Assembly: GCF_000802235.1 (NCBI RefSeq)
Contig: NZ_JTDL01000144.1
Span: 1-64,000, forward strand
Source of the DNA: Sinomonas humi
GTDB lineage: Bacteria; Actinomycetota; Actinomycetes; Actinomycetales; Micrococcaceae
Length of the DNA stretch: 64,000 bases
Reading direction: 5' to 3'
This document shows, piece by piece, positions 9,276 through 18,318 of this stretch (its first letter is position 1; every line of letters starts with the position of its first letter). A program made the translations under genes and the position numbers. Under the pieces are notes generated by a model that had not been told where the DNA came from, ran no database searches, and saw only the letters and a program-made list of their open reading frames with translations.

Positions 9276-10614
9276 CCATGCCCGGGTCCCCGAGGATCGC
9301 CCCGACGTCCGCGAGGAACCGGGACCCCTGCTCGCCGTCAACAATCCGGTGGTCGAACGAGAGCGAGAGCGTGAGCACCTCGCGCAGCGCGATCTCCCCG
9401 CGATACTCCCACGGCATGCGCCGGACCTGGCCCAAGGCCAGAATGGCAGCTTCGCCCGGGTTGAGGATCGGCGTCCCCGCGTCCACCCCGAAGACGCCAA
9501 TGTTCGTGATGGTTATCGTTCCGCCGGTCAGGTCACTCGGCCCGATGCGTCCATCTCGGGCAGCATCCACGAGGCCTGCGATCGCATCGGCGAGTTCGCG
9601 CAGGTCGAGCATCTCGGCATCCTTGACGTTCGGCACGAGGAGCCCGCGGGGCGTCGCTGCCGCGAAGCCGAGGTTCACGTAGTGATACTGGACGATCTCC
9701 TGGGCCTTCTCGTCCCACTTGGCGTTGAGGGACGGGTGCCGGCGCAGCGCTACGAGGACGGCCTTCGCGGCCAGCGTCATGGGCGTGAGCCTCACGTCGG
9801 AGAACGCCTTCGACGCCTTGAGCCTGGCCAACAGCTCCATTGTCGGAGTGACATCGACCGTGAGGAACTCGCTCGCGTGCGGCGCCGTGAAGGCGCTCGC
9901 CACCATCGCCGCTGCAGTCTGCTTGCGCACCCCTTGGACAGGGATGCGGGTCTCGCGTTCGCTGGCGCCAGACGAGGTCGCCGGTGGGGCACCCGGAGTT
10001 GAGGGCTCCACCGTACCCACCTCGGCGAGTACGTCGTCGCGCGTCACCAGGCCCTTCGGCCCGGTTCCATGAACGACGGCGAGGTCCACCCCGAGATCCT
10101 TCGCGAGCTTTCGGACGGGCGGGGTCGAGCGAGGACGCTCCGGGCGAGGTTCGGCAGCTGGACTCGTGGCCGCGCTCGCAGCCGGACCCGTGGCCGGCAC
10201 CGTAGCGGCGGCGGCAGCCGGACCGGCGGCTGATCCGGCGCTTGGCACCGCTGTCGCCCAGCTCCTGGCCTTGCGAGCAGGGCGGCCGGCTGCTTCAGGC
10301 ATCGCCCCGTATCCGACCAGGTTGGGCTCTCGCCTCGGCGCGGCGGTTCCTGTCACCTCGAACTCCGCGATCGGGGCCCCAACGGCGACGACCTGCCCCG
10401 GCTCAGCCAGCAGCGCGGTGACCCTGCCCGCGAAGGGGCTGGGGAGCTCGACAACGGCTTTGGCCGTCTCCACCTCGCCGATCACCTGATTGAGCTCGAC
10501 CGAGTCTCCGACGCCGACGCGCCACGCTACGATCTCCGACTCCGTGAGCCCCTCGCCGAGGTCCGGCAGCCGGAACTCGCGCGTCTGGGTCTGAGCATCT
10601 GCTGTTGCAGTCAT
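9259..10614 (-). CDS. bkdC: Branched-chain 2-oxoacid dehydrogenase E2 (dihydrolipoyl acyltransferase)
   Basis: 451 residues with the E2 layout: an N-terminal lipoyl domain (LPDLGEGLTESEIVAW; lipoyl lysine in GEVETAKAVVELP), a linker rich in Ala/Pro/Thr, a peripheral subunit-binding domain (PPVRKLAKDLGVDL to GLVTRDDVL), and a catalytic acyltransferase domain ending with SFDHRIVDGEQGSRFL, which holds the active-site His and Asp. The start overlaps the E1 beta stop as ATGA. It takes the acyl group from E1 and passes it to CoA. No E3 (lipoamide dehydrogenase) gene is in the window. Confidence 0.93.
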   Translation of the reverse strand: MTATADAQTQTREFRLPDLGEGLTESEIVAWRVGVGDSVELNQVIGEVETAKAVVELPSPFAGRVTALLAEPGQVVAVGAPIAEFEVTGTAAPRREPNLVGYGAMPEAAGRPARKARSWATAVPSAGSAAGPAAAAATVPATGPAASAATSPAAEPRPERPRSTPPVRKLAKDLGVDLAVVHGTGPKGLVTRDDVLAEVGTVEPSTPGAPPATSSGASERETRIPVQGVRKQTAAAMVASAFTAPHASEFLTVDVTPTMELLARLKASKAFSDVRLTPMTLAAKAVLVALRRHPSLNAKWDEKAQEIVQYHYVNLGFAAATPRGLLVPNVKDAEMLDLRELADAIAGLVDAARDGRIGPSDLTGGTITITNIGVFGVDAGTPILNPGEAAILALGQVRRMPWEYRGEIALREVLTLSLSFDHRIVDGEQGSRFLADVGAILGDPGMVMTMV

Positions 10615-11633
10615 TCGCCCTCCTCAGTCCCGCTGAGGGAATTCGGCCGCCCCATTGCTCGGTCGACGCCGTCGAGGATCCTGTCGAGATCGGGCAGGTG
10701 GAAGAACTCGAGCTTTGAGTGCGGGTATGGCACGTCGAATCCCGTGACACGCACAGGGGCGTGCTCGAGGAAGTAGAAACAGCGTTCGGTAATGCTGGCC
10801 GCGATTTCGGCGCCGAGCCCGGCTGTCTGCGAGGCCTCGTGTGCGATGACGAGGCGGCCTGTCTTCCTGACGGACGCCTCGAGCGTCGCGTAGTCAATCG
10901 GCGAGAGGGAACGGAGATCAATGGCCTCGACCGAGATTCCTTCGTCCGAAGCCGCGGTCGCGGCATCCGCACAGGTCTTGGCGAGGGGGCCGTACCCCAC
11001 GAGCGTCACGTCCGTGCCCTCAGTGAGCACGCGCGCAGCGCCCAGATCGAGACCGCCCGGCCCCTCGAGACCCGCCGTTTCGTCGACTTCGCCCTTGTCG
11101 TGATACCGCCGCTTGGGCTCGAAGAAGACCACTGGATCGTCGCACGCGATGGCCTGCTGAATCATCGAGTAGGCGTCCTGTGGATTCGAGACGGCGACGA
11201 CACGGAGCCCAGCCGTGTGCACGAAATACGCCTCGGGCGATTCCGAGTGATGCTCGGGAGAGCCAATCCCCCCTCCGAAGGGGATGCGGATCGTCAAGGG
11301 AACCTTGATCCGCCCCAGGCTGCGGAAGTGGAGCTTGGCCACTTGGGAGACGATCTGGTCGAACGCCGGGTAGACGAAACCGTCGAACTGGATCTCGATC
11401 ACCGGCCGATACCCTCGATAGGCCATGCCAATCGCGGTCCCCATGATCCCGGACTCCGCGAGAGGAGTGTCGATGACACGGTGAGCGCCGAAGTCCTTCT
11501 GCAATCCGTCGGTGATGCGGAAGACGCCGCCCAGCTTGCCGATGTCCTCGCCCATGAGGACGACCTTGCTGTCACGCTCCATTGATTTGCGAAGACCCGC
11601 GTTGAGAGCCTTGGCGAAAGTCATCTCGGACAT
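10611..11633 (-). CDS. bkdB: Branched-chain 2-oxoacid dehydrogenase E1 beta subunit
   Basis: 340 residues matching the transketolase-like E1 beta fold: VVLMGEDIGKLGGVFRIT near the start, DTPLAESGIMGTAIGMA, and the C-terminal GLGAEIAASITERCF region. It forms the thiamine-diphosphate site together with E1 alpha. Start ATG 11633 shares its first base with the alpha stop, and its own stop overlaps E2, so the three genes are coupled. The branched-chain assignment rather than pyruvate rests on the neighbouring leucine operon and the Lrp regulator. Confidence 0.92.
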   Translation of the reverse strand: MSEMTFAKALNAGLRKSMERDSKVVLMGEDIGKLGGVFRITDGLQKDFGAHRVIDTPLAESGIMGTAIGMAYRGYRPVIEIQFDGFVYPAFDQIVSQVAKLHFRSLGRIKVPLTIRIPFGGGIGSPEHHSESPEAYFVHTAGLRVVAVSNPQDAYSMIQQAIACDDPVVFFEPKRRYHDKGEVDETAGLEGPGGLDLGAARVLTEGTDVTLVGYGPLAKTCADAATAASDEGISVEAIDLRSLSPIDYATLEASVRKTGRLVIAHEASQTAGLGAEIAASITERCFYFLEHAPVRVTGFDVPYPHSKLEFFHLPDLDRILDGVDRAMGRPNSLSGTEEGE

Positions 11634-12796
11634 CAGCGTCCTCCCTCTGCTGTCGTCTCAGCGCCAGCACCAAGGCCACCCTCGATGCCGTGGCGGTAAC
11701 GGGCGAAGTGGTCCCGTTGCCGCTCGAGCACGGGCTGCGGGCCGGCGTACACATGCTCGAAGAGGGACTCCGGTTCCGGATCGGGCATATGGATCGTCGC
11801 CTCGCGCAGGGCTGCGGCGACGGCGTCGGCCTTCTCCGCGGCCCGCGCACGCACGGCGTCGTCGACGACGCCGATCGAGGCAAGGTATGCCTCGAACCGT
11901 GCGATGGGGTCCTTTTCCTTCCAGTCCTCTAGCTCGTTGGCGTCCCGATAACGAGTGGGATCGTCCGCCGTCGTATGCGGCCCCATACGGTAGGTGACCG
12001 CCTCGATGAAAGAGGGACCATTCCCCGAGCGCGCCCTTTCGAGCGCCTCGCGGGTTGCCGCGAGGCACGCAAGGACGTCGTTGCCGTCGATGCGGACGCT
12101 CGAGATGCCGAACCCCGGAGCGCGCCGCGCTATTGGCACGTGGGCCTGGATACCGACGGGCTCGGAAATGGCCCACTGGTTGTTCTGGCAGAAGAAGACC
12201 ACGGGCGCTTGGAAGCTCGCGGCGAAGACCATGGACTCGTTGACGTCGCCCTGGCTCGTAGCGCCGTCGCCGAAGTACGTGACGACGGCGGTCTCGGCGC
12301 CGTCGAACAGGACGCCCATCGCGTAGCCGACGGCATGCAAGGTCTGGGCACCGATCACGACTTGCGAGGGTGCCATGTTCATCACGAACGGGTCCCAGCC
12401 GGAGTGCGCATTGCCACGCCACTGCCTGACCAGATCAGGGAGCTCGGCTCCCCGGGCGTAGGCGACACCGATCTCGCGATAGCTCGGGAAGATGAAGTCG
12501 TCTGCACCAATAGCATGCGCTGACCCGATCTGGGCGGCCTCCTGGCCCACAAAGGGCGGCCACAGGCCAAGCTGGCCCTGCCTCTGCAGGGCCGTCCCCT
12601 CGGCGTCGACGCGGCGGGCGACGACCATGTCCTCGTAGATGGAGACAAGGAGCGCGGCCCTGTCGACGCCTTCGACGTTGCCGTCGACGTCGGCGAGAAA
12701 GCGGTCATAGCGCTCGTGCGGATGGCGAACGCCGTCCGGCGAGAGCAGCTGAATGGGAGAGCCGCCGTGTCCGGCGGTCATTTGATATGTGGACAC
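11633..12796 (-). CDS. bkdA: Branched-chain 2-oxoacid dehydrogenase E1 alpha subunit
   Basis: 387 residues with the thiamine-diphosphate motif GDGATSQGDVNE running into FFCQNNQWAISEP, the classic E1 alpha block. EAVTYRMGPHTTADDPTRYR is the conserved later loop. It is the first gene of the bkd operon, behind a sigma70-like promoter at 12850-12878, and divergent from the Lrp/AsnC gene. The complex would decarboxylate the keto acids of Leu, Ile and Val to acyl-CoAs that feed the neighbouring operon. Confidence 0.92.
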   Translation of the reverse strand: MSTYQMTAGHGGSPIQLLSPDGVRHPHERYDRFLADVDGNVEGVDRAALLVSIYEDMVVARRVDAEGTALQRQGQLGLWPPFVGQEAAQIGSAHAIGADDFIFPSYREIGVAYARGAELPDLVRQWRGNAHSGWDPFVMNMAPSQVVIGAQTLHAVGYAMGVLFDGAETAVVTYFGDGATSQGDVNESMVFAASFQAPVVFFCQNNQWAISEPVGIQAHVPIARRAPGFGISSVRIDGNDVLACLAATREALERARSGNGPSFIEAVTYRMGPHTTADDPTRYRDANELEDWKEKDPIARFEAYLASIGVVDDAVRARAAEKADAVAAALREATIHMPDPEPESLFEHVYAGPQPVLERQRDHFARYRHGIEGGLGAGAETTAEGGR

Positions 12797-12849
12797 CGGG
12801 TACGCATCCTTTTCGCTCGCGGGAGGCCTGTAGGCCCCCGTTATTTGTG

Positions 12850-12878
12850 ACCATACTCACATCGAACAAGGCGTACAA
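12850..12878 (-). promoter_or_regulatory. Promoter candidate for the bkd operon
   Basis: On the minus strand a -35 TTGTAC (12873-12878) and a -10 TATGGT (12850-12855) are separated by 17 bases, about 55 bases before the bkdA start. Binding of the divergent Lrp/AsnC protein in this 148-bp gap would be expected, but I see no clear Lrp site. Confidence 0.55.
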
Positions 12879-12944
12879 CCAATCGCACTGAAATTGAGCA
12901 CAATGCCCTATCTGAGGCTTCGGCGTCGTGCTAGCCTGCGCAGC

Positions 12945-13418
12945 ATGCACTCCGTGGATGCAACCGATGCCCGCATCCTCCGGGCGCTCGCCGTCGATCC
13001 GCGCCGGACCGTCGTCGCCTTGGCGCAGGAGCTCGGCTTGTCTCGAAACACGGTGCAGGCACGCCTCGCGCGCCTCGAACAGCACGCCTTCCTTCCGTTT
13101 GACCGCCGGATCAACCCGGCCTCCCTCGGCTACCCGCTCCTGGCGTTCATCACGGTCCACGTTCAGCAGCGGCAGCTCGCCGAGATCACCGAGGAGATCG
13201 CCCGCATCCCCGAAGTGCTCGAAGGCCACGGCTTGACGGGTACAGCCGACCTCCTCTTGCGGGTCGTCGCAGTCGATGCCGAAGACCTCTTCCGCATTCA
13301 CGGAAAGATCCTCGCGATCGAGGGAGTCGACCGCACCGACACGGCGCTCGCGATGGGAGAACTCATCCCGTTCCGCATGGATCCGTTGCTCGAAAGGGGC
13401 CCGAGAACGCCCAACTGA
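12945..13418 (+). CDS. Lrp/AsnC family regulator (BkdR-like)
   Basis: 157 residues. The N-terminal helix-turn-helix is evident (DATDARILRALAVDP, then VVALAQELGLSRNTVQARLARLE), followed by the RAM/effector domain (FITVHVQ, VLEGHGLTGTADLLLRVVA). I start it at ATG 12945, which puts the HTH at the usual distance; a start at 12894 would add a basic, atypical extension. The Shine-Dalgarno match is weak. Lrp-type proteins next to bkd operons usually activate them in response to branched-chain amino acids, and the divergent layout fits. Confidence 0.88.
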   Translation: MHSVDATDARILRALAVDPRRTVVALAQELGLSRNTVQARLARLEQHAFLPFDRRINPASLGYPLLAFITVHVQQRQLAEITEEIARIPEVLEGHGLTGTADLLLRVVAVDAEDLFRIHGKILAIEGVDRTDTALAMGELIPFRMDPLLERGPRTPN

Positions 13419-13493
13419 CGCAGCGCTCTCGCCCAAGCGACCATACTTGTCACAGAATTGACCAAGCCGCATCGCTTAGGGGGAAGGCCGCCC

Positions 13494-15128
13494 TTGGAAC
13501 AGCTCTTGGACATCCTGCTGGGGCACGTCCGCTTCCACGAACTCACTCTCCGCACACGCGTAGTGCTGAATCAGCTGCCGCTCAACCTCACGATGCTCTT
13601 GGTGATGGTCATTGCCGGGGTGGTGCGCTCCGATGAATTCTCAGAGCCGGGCTTCCTCGTAAGCCAAGCCGGCGCCCTCCTGCTTCTCGCATCCTGCGCA
13701 GCCGTTCCCTGGAGCCGTCTCCCCCGGTGGTCGCATCTCGTCATTCCCGTGCTCGACTTCTACGTGATCGGGCTCCTTCGCTTCACATCCCAAGACGTTC
13801 TCCAAGGGCTCGCGCTGCTAGCGGCCTTCCCCATCATCTGGCTCGCAGGCTCGGGCTATCGGCCTCGCCTCATGGTGGCATTCGGAGGCGTCGCGAGCCT
13901 CCTCATGGTGTGGGTTCCGCATTTCATGAACGGGACGGCGGGCCCATCGACTCTCGCGGCCGAATTCCTCACGCCGTTCATGATGCTTGCCATCGGCATG
14001 GTCACCGCCGTCATGGCCCAGAGCGCGAAAGCCCAGCAGCGGCGCGTCCAAGAGCTCCTCGACCGCAGCGAGATACGAGGGCATCTGCTCGACACGATCC
14101 TTGACACCGTCGACGTCGGGGTCGGCGTATTCGACACCGAGGGCCAACTCCTGCTCATGAATTCTCAGCAGCGGGAGCTCCACGCGGTGGCCCTTCCCCC
14201 CGGGGTAGAGGACGCCCGTGAGCCCGATCTCCTCATTTTCCGCGACAGTTCCCAGCAGCCGGTTCCGACTGCTGATCGTCCTCGGCACAGGGCCATGAAC
14301 GGTGAGACCTTCTCACACGAGGTGTACCGGCTGGGGCGCGGACCGAAGTCGCGCATCGTCTCGGTTTCGGCACGTGCGTACCTCGATGCCAACGGGTGCA
14401 GGGGCGGATCGGTCCTCGCCTTCTCGGACGTGACCGAGGTCGTCGCTGCCGTGCGCGCGCGGGAGACGTTCGTAGCAGCGATGTCCCACGAATTCCGAAC
14501 TCCGCTCACGAGCCTCATCGGCTACGCGGAACTCCTCCAGGACGATCCGTCGCTGAGCCCCGCCGCCCGCTCGGACACCCAGGTCATGGCGCGCAACGCC
14601 CGGCACCTCAACAAAATGGTCGACGACATCCTCGCCGCCGCGACCTCCGGTGCCACAGAGGACTACCGGATGCCCTTGGACTTGGCCCGGCTCGTGCGGG
14701 AGCAGGCGGTCGCCTCCGCGCCCGAGGCAGCAAGCCGGAATATCTCCTTGGAGGTCGACGCCGACGCCGACCTTCCCATCCTGGGCGACCGAACCGGCGT
14801 CGTCCGCGTGATCGACAACCTCGTCTCGAACGCCCTCAAGTATTCCGACGACGGCGGAAAGGTGAGGCTCCGCGCCCGGCAGGACGGCACGTGGGCGGTC
14901 CTCTCGGTCGAGGACGAAGGGATCGGGATTGGCGCAGAGGATCTGGATCGGGTGTTCATGCGGTTCCAGCGGAGCTCAGCGGCATTGCGCTCAGGGATCC
15001 CGGGCACTGGCCTTGGGCTCGCTCTCGCACAGGAGGTCGCCGAGCAGCATGGCGGCGAGTTGGCGGTCACGAGCGAACTCGGCGTCGGAAGCGTCTTCAC
15101 ACTCCGCTTGCCACTCTGGCAGGCCTAG
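13494..15128 (+). CDS. Sensor histidine kinase, membrane-bound, PAS-containing (orphan)
   Basis: 544 residues from TTG 13494, chosen because AGGGGGAAGG ends six bases before it; TTG 13458 in the same frame lacks a site. Several membrane spans fill about residues 25-180, a PAS-like segment follows (about 200-313, LDTVDVGVGVFDTEG), then the dimerisation box MSHEFRTPLTSL with the phospho-accepting His near residue 332. The ATPase has an N-box (DNLVSNALKYS), a G1 box (EDEGIGIG) and a G2 box (GTGLGLAL). No response regulator is adjacent, so its partner is elsewhere. The signal sensed is unknown. Confidence 0.87.
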   Translation: MEQLLDILLGHVRFHELTLRTRVVLNQLPLNLTMLLVMVIAGVVRSDEFSEPGFLVSQAGALLLLASCAAVPWSRLPRWSHLVIPVLDFYVIGLLRFTSQDVLQGLALLAAFPIIWLAGSGYRPRLMVAFGGVASLLMVWVPHFMNGTAGPSTLAAEFLTPFMMLAIGMVTAVMAQSAKAQQRRVQELLDRSEIRGHLLDTILDTVDVGVGVFDTEGQLLLMNSQQRELHAVALPPGVEDAREPDLLIFRDSSQQPVPTADRPRHRAMNGETFSHEVYRLGRGPKSRIVSVSARAYLDANGCRGGSVLAFSDVTEVVAAVRARETFVAAMSHEFRTPLTSLIGYAELLQDDPSLSPAARSDTQVMARNARHLNKMVDDILAAATSGATEDYRMPLDLARLVREQAVASAPEAASRNISLEVDADADLPILGDRTGVVRVIDNLVSNALKYSDDGGKVRLRARQDGTWAVLSVEDEGIGIGAEDLDRVFMRFQRSSAALRSGIPGTGLGLALAQEVAEQHGGELAVTSELGVGSVFTLRLPLWQA

Positions 15129-15137
15129 CCTTCCCGC

Positions 15138-15716
15138 TCAGGCGATCTTGGCGATGAGCTCCACGCAGCGGTCCAGGAACGCGTCAACCTGCGTCTCCTC
15201 GTAGCCGTCAGCACCGGTGACGGTGCGGAATACGGCGGTGCGCACATCGTCGGCGCTCATCGTCGCGTCGTGCTCAAGGTAGTCGAGGAGACGGTGGCAG
15301 AGATCGTCGACATCCTTCACGCTGTAGCTTGGCGAACCGCTTCTGGAAGGGCGCCGGAAACGGTCCCCGTCCGGGCGGAGGAGGCGGTTCCGGAGGATCC
15401 CCGCGAGATAGCCGACCTCATGCAGCCACGCGTCCTCTCCCTCGCTGTCGATGAGTTCATCGCGCTCACGGCGGGCAAGAGCATCCTCGAGGCGATCCAA
15501 GGCGGCATCGACCTGACTGGCGTCGTACCCTCCCCGGACTGCGTCGAATGCGACGGTACGCACCTCGTGGCTCGTTACGACCTCCGACGAGCGGGAACCG
15601 CGCAGGTAGGCACGGGCAGCCTCCATGAACTTCTCGACCTGCTTGGGGCTGTACCCCAGCTCCCCGCGGGCTACCCTCTTGAATCCCGCCGCGGCTCCCG
15701 AATCAGTGCGCGCCAC
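15138..15716 (-). CDS. DivIVA-domain protein
   Basis: 192 residues with three copies of the short DivIVA-domain pattern (GYSPKQVEKFMEAA; GYDASQVDAALDRLEDAL; GYEETQVDAFLDRCVELI), each preceded by a V-F/R-RG or T-TG-type turn. In this architecture each copy resembles the N-terminal membrane-curvature element of DivIVA/Wag31. There is no long coiled-coil tail, so it is not a full DivIVA. It lies tail-to-tail with the histidine kinase (9-base gap) and upstream of nothing in its own direction. A polar or septal adaptor role is possible; the function is not known. Confidence 0.8.
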   Translation of the reverse strand: MARTDSGAAAGFKRVARGELGYSPKQVEKFMEAARAYLRGSRSSEVVTSHEVRTVAFDAVRGGYDASQVDAALDRLEDALARRERDELIDSEGEDAWLHEVGYLAGILRNRLLRPDGDRFRRPSRSGSPSYSVKDVDDLCHRLLDYLEHDATMSADDVRTAVFRTVTGADGYEETQVDAFLDRCVELIAKIA

Positions 15717-15770
15717 CGTGCCTCCGTCCTGTTGTTTGCCAAGAATAACCTGCCGTCCCGCTGCCGCTGT

Positions 15771-16751
15771 CTAGGCCGACGGCAGCAGGCTGAACAGGAT
15801 GTACGCGACGGGCACGCCGAACAGAAGCGAGTCGAGCCTGTCCATCATGCCGCCATGGCCGGGCAGGATGCTGCTCATGTCCTTGATGCCGAGTTCGCGT
15901 TTGACCATCGACTCGGCGAGATCACCCGAAGTCGCAGCCCCGACCATCGCCACTGCGAGGATGACCCCGACCCACCAGGGGCGGCCGAGGAGGAAGACCG
16001 TCCCGAGAACGCCGATGACGACGGCTCCGGCGACGGACCCTGCGAACCCCTCCCACGACTTCTTGGGGCTGATCTTCGGGGCCATGGGGTGCTTGCCTAG
16101 GCTTGCGCCGACGATGTAGCCGAAGGTGTCGTTCGCGACGACAAGCAGAAGTGTGACAACGAGCTGCAGAACGCTGCGAGGCACTGTGAGGCCGGGCCAG
16201 AGGCCGAGTGGTGGAGCAGGGAGCCCGGTGTCATGCAGGGGAAGGACCGCGAAGCCCACGAGGAACGGGATCCAGAGCAGTACGAAGACGCCTCCGACGA
16301 CGTTCGTCACAGCTCCCTCGGCTCGCTCGAGGCTCTGCCACAGGAGGACCGCAGCCGCCGCCGCGATGAGCACGAACAGCTGGGCCTCTTGGCCGCCGAA
16401 GAAAGCCGAGATCGGGATGGCCACTGCGCCCACGAGGACAGGCACGATCGGGATGTTCGTCCTGCGGGTCTGGAGCGCACGGAAGACTTCCCAGACGCCG
16501 AGGACTCCCGCCGCGGTTCCTACGAGCACAAAACCGAGCGGCCAGACGAAAAGACCCGCGAGGACTGCCGCGAGCAGGGCGAGGCCGACGACGATGGCGG
16601 CAGGAAGGTTGCGGCCGGTCTTCGACGACGACGCAGCCTGGGCCGCCGCGTTGGCATGAGCCACCGCAGCCTCCCGCCGGGCACGTCTGGAAGCCGGCGC
16701 CCCGGGCGCATCAGGGGGCGGGCCGGCGGCCTCGGACTGAGGATCGGCCAT
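15771..16751 (-). CDS. cdsA: Phosphatidate cytidylyltransferase
   Basis: 326 residues, with a cytoplasmic N-terminus of about 45 residues followed by roughly eight membrane spans. The C-terminal CDP-diglyceride synthetase signature is intact: KKSWEGFAGS, then GDLAESMVKRELGIKDMS and PGHGGMMDRLDS, which contains the metal-binding aspartate. It makes CDP-diacylglycerol for phospholipid synthesis at the membrane. The start overlaps the frr stop by one base (TGATG), the usual actinobacterial order. Confidence 0.94.
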   Translation of the reverse strand: MADPQSEAAGPPPDAPGAPASRRARREAAVAHANAAAQAASSSKTGRNLPAAIVVGLALLAAVLAGLFVWPLGFVLVGTAAGVLGVWEVFRALQTRRTNIPIVPVLVGAVAIPISAFFGGQEAQLFVLIAAAAAVLLWQSLERAEGAVTNVVGGVFVLLWIPFLVGFAVLPLHDTGLPAPPLGLWPGLTVPRSVLQLVVTLLLVVANDTFGYIVGASLGKHPMAPKISPKKSWEGFAGSVAGAVVIGVLGTVFLLGRPWWVGVILAVAMVGAATSGDLAESMVKRELGIKDMSSILPGHGGMMDRLDSLLFGVPVAYILFSLLPSA

Positions 16752-17308
16752 CAGACCTCGAGCAGCTCGGCTTCCTTGCGCTTGACGAGCTCGTCCACGC
16801 TGTCCGTGTGCTGCTTGGTCAGGCCGTCGAGCTCCTTCTCACCGCGGGCGCCGTCGTCCTCGCCCACCTCGCCGTCCTTGACGAGGCGGTCGAGCGACTC
16901 CTTTGCCTTCCGCCGGATGCTGCGGATGGACACCTTCGCGTCCTCACCCTTGCCCTTGACGATCTTGACGTACTCCTTGCGGCGCTCTTGGGTGAGCTCG
17001 GGAAGGACGACGCGGATCACGCTGCCGTCGTTGGAAGGGTTCGCGCCAACCTCGGAATCGCTCAGCGCGCGCTCAATGTCGCGAAGTGCCGTCTTGTCGA
17101 ACGGCGTGATGAGGATGGTGCGCGCGTCGGAGACCTGGAAGGAAGCGAGCTGCTGAAGCGGCGTCGGGGAGCCGTAGTACTCGACCATGACCTTGGCGTA
17201 CAGCGCAGGATTGGCCCGGCCGGTACGGATCGAGGCGAAGTCCTCCTTGGCCACCTCGACGGCCTTCTCCATCTTTTCGGCGGCCTCGAGAAGAGTCTCT
17301 TCGATCAC
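16751..17308 (-). CDS. frr: Ribosome recycling factor
   Basis: 185 residues from GTG 17308, the normal length of the family; it begins with [12 protein letters not shown] and has CAGGAG ten bases upstream. An in-frame ATG at 17374 would add 22 residues that no family member has. [12 protein letters not shown] and the C-terminal helical region are typical. With EF-G it splits post-termination ribosomes. It lies between pyrH and cdsA in the conserved order. Confidence 0.95.
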   Translation of the reverse strand: MIEETLLEAAEKMEKAVEVAKEDFASIRTGRANPALYAKVMVEYYGSPTPLQQLASFQVSDARTILITPFDKTALRDIERALSDSEVGANPSNDGSVIRVVLPELTQERRKEYVKIVKGKGEDAKVSIRSIRRKAKESLDRLVKDGEVGEDDGARGEKELDGLTKQHTDSVDELVKRKEAELLEV

Positions 17309-17384
17309 GGTTGCTTGGCTCCTGACTGGCTGGGCTGCTGAATGCTGGCCTGTTGCTTGTTGAACTGTTGCCATCCTAGCGGGA

Positions 17385-18152
17385 CTACGGGGTCACCACG
17401 GTTCCAAGCTCGCCGCCCAGAATGGCCTTCGTGACGTTACCCGCGCCCTCCATTCCGAAGACGACCATTGTCACGCCGTTGTCCTTGCACATCGTCATCG
17501 CGGTCTGGTCCATGACCCTGATGTCACGGCGAAGGGCCTCGTCATAGGTGAGCCGTTCGAGCTTGCGCGCCTCGGGGTCCTTCTTCGGGTCGGCCGTGTA
17601 GACACCGTCAACGCCGCTCTTGGCCATGAGGACGACGTCGGCATGCACCTCGAGCGCGCGCTGCACGGCCACCGTGTCGGTCGAGAAGTACGGAAGGCCG
17701 GCCCCAGCACCGAAGATCACCACGCGGCCCTTCTCCATGTGCCGGATCGCGCGCCGCGGAATGTAGGCCTCCGCCACCTGCCCCATGGTGATGGCGCTCT
17801 GAACCCGAGTCTCCACGCCGGCCTGCTCAAGGAAATCCTGGAGTGCGAGGCAGTTCATGACGGTGCCCAGCATCCCCATGTAGTCAGCTCGCGAGCGATC
17901 CATCCCGCTCTGTGAGAGCTCCGCGCCTCGGAAGAAATTGCCGCCGCCCACGACGATGGCGACCTCGACGTCGTCGACCGCTGCTGCGATCTGCTCGGCA
18001 ACTCCGCGCACGGTACCCGGGTCCACCCCAAGCTTGCCGCCGCCGAACACCTCTCCCGAGAGCTTGAGCAGCACGCGCCGGCGATGTTCCGGAATAGGGT
18101 CGCCAGTCACGGGGAGCGTCGCGGTCTGCACGTCGGTCTCTACGGTTTCCAT
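17385..18152 (-). CDS. pyrH: UMP kinase
   Basis: 255 residues of the bacterial amino-acid-kinase-type UMP kinase. The [13 protein letters not shown] phosphate loop, [10 protein letters not shown], and the [24 protein letters not shown] stretch (shown here in parts) are diagnostic. Start ATG 18152 follows GAGGGGACAG by about eight bases; the 32-residue longer reading is rejected. It phosphorylates UMP to UDP. A strong hairpin upstream separates it from tsf, so it may have its own promoter or depend on read-through. Confidence 0.95.
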   Translation of the reverse strand: METVETDVQTATLPVTGDPIPEHRRRVLLKLSGEVFGGGKLGVDPGTVRGVAEQIAAAVDDVEVAIVVGGGNFFRGAELSQSGMDRSRADYMGMLGTVMNCLALQDFLEQAGVETRVQSAITMGQVAEAYIPRRAIRHMEKGRVVIFGAGAGLPYFSTDTVAVQRALEVHADVVLMAKSGVDGVYTADPKKDPEARKLERLTYDEALRRDIRVMDQTAMTMCKDNGVTMVVFGMEGAGNVTKAILGGELGTVVTP

Positions 18153-18254
18153 GTGTGAATCTGTCCCCTCGAACCGGTGGGTAGGGCGGTGGCTGTGTTG
18201 GCCTTGGTCTAGATTATCGGCATTGCCATCACACGAAATTGCTGGCACACGAAA

Positions 18255-18279
18255 GGGCGGCCACCGGCGGTGGCCGCCC
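18255..18279 (-). terminator. Hairpin between tsf and pyrH
   Basis: GGGCGGCCACC (18255-18265) and GGTGGCCGCCC (18269-18279) pair perfectly over 11 bases with a 3-base loop. Read on the minus strand the stem is followed by TTTC. It fits an intrinsic terminator or attenuator after rpsB-tsf. Confidence 0.7.
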
Positions 18280-18318
18280 CTTCATGCAAGCGGGATGGCG
18301 GGCCCGGAATGAGCCTGC

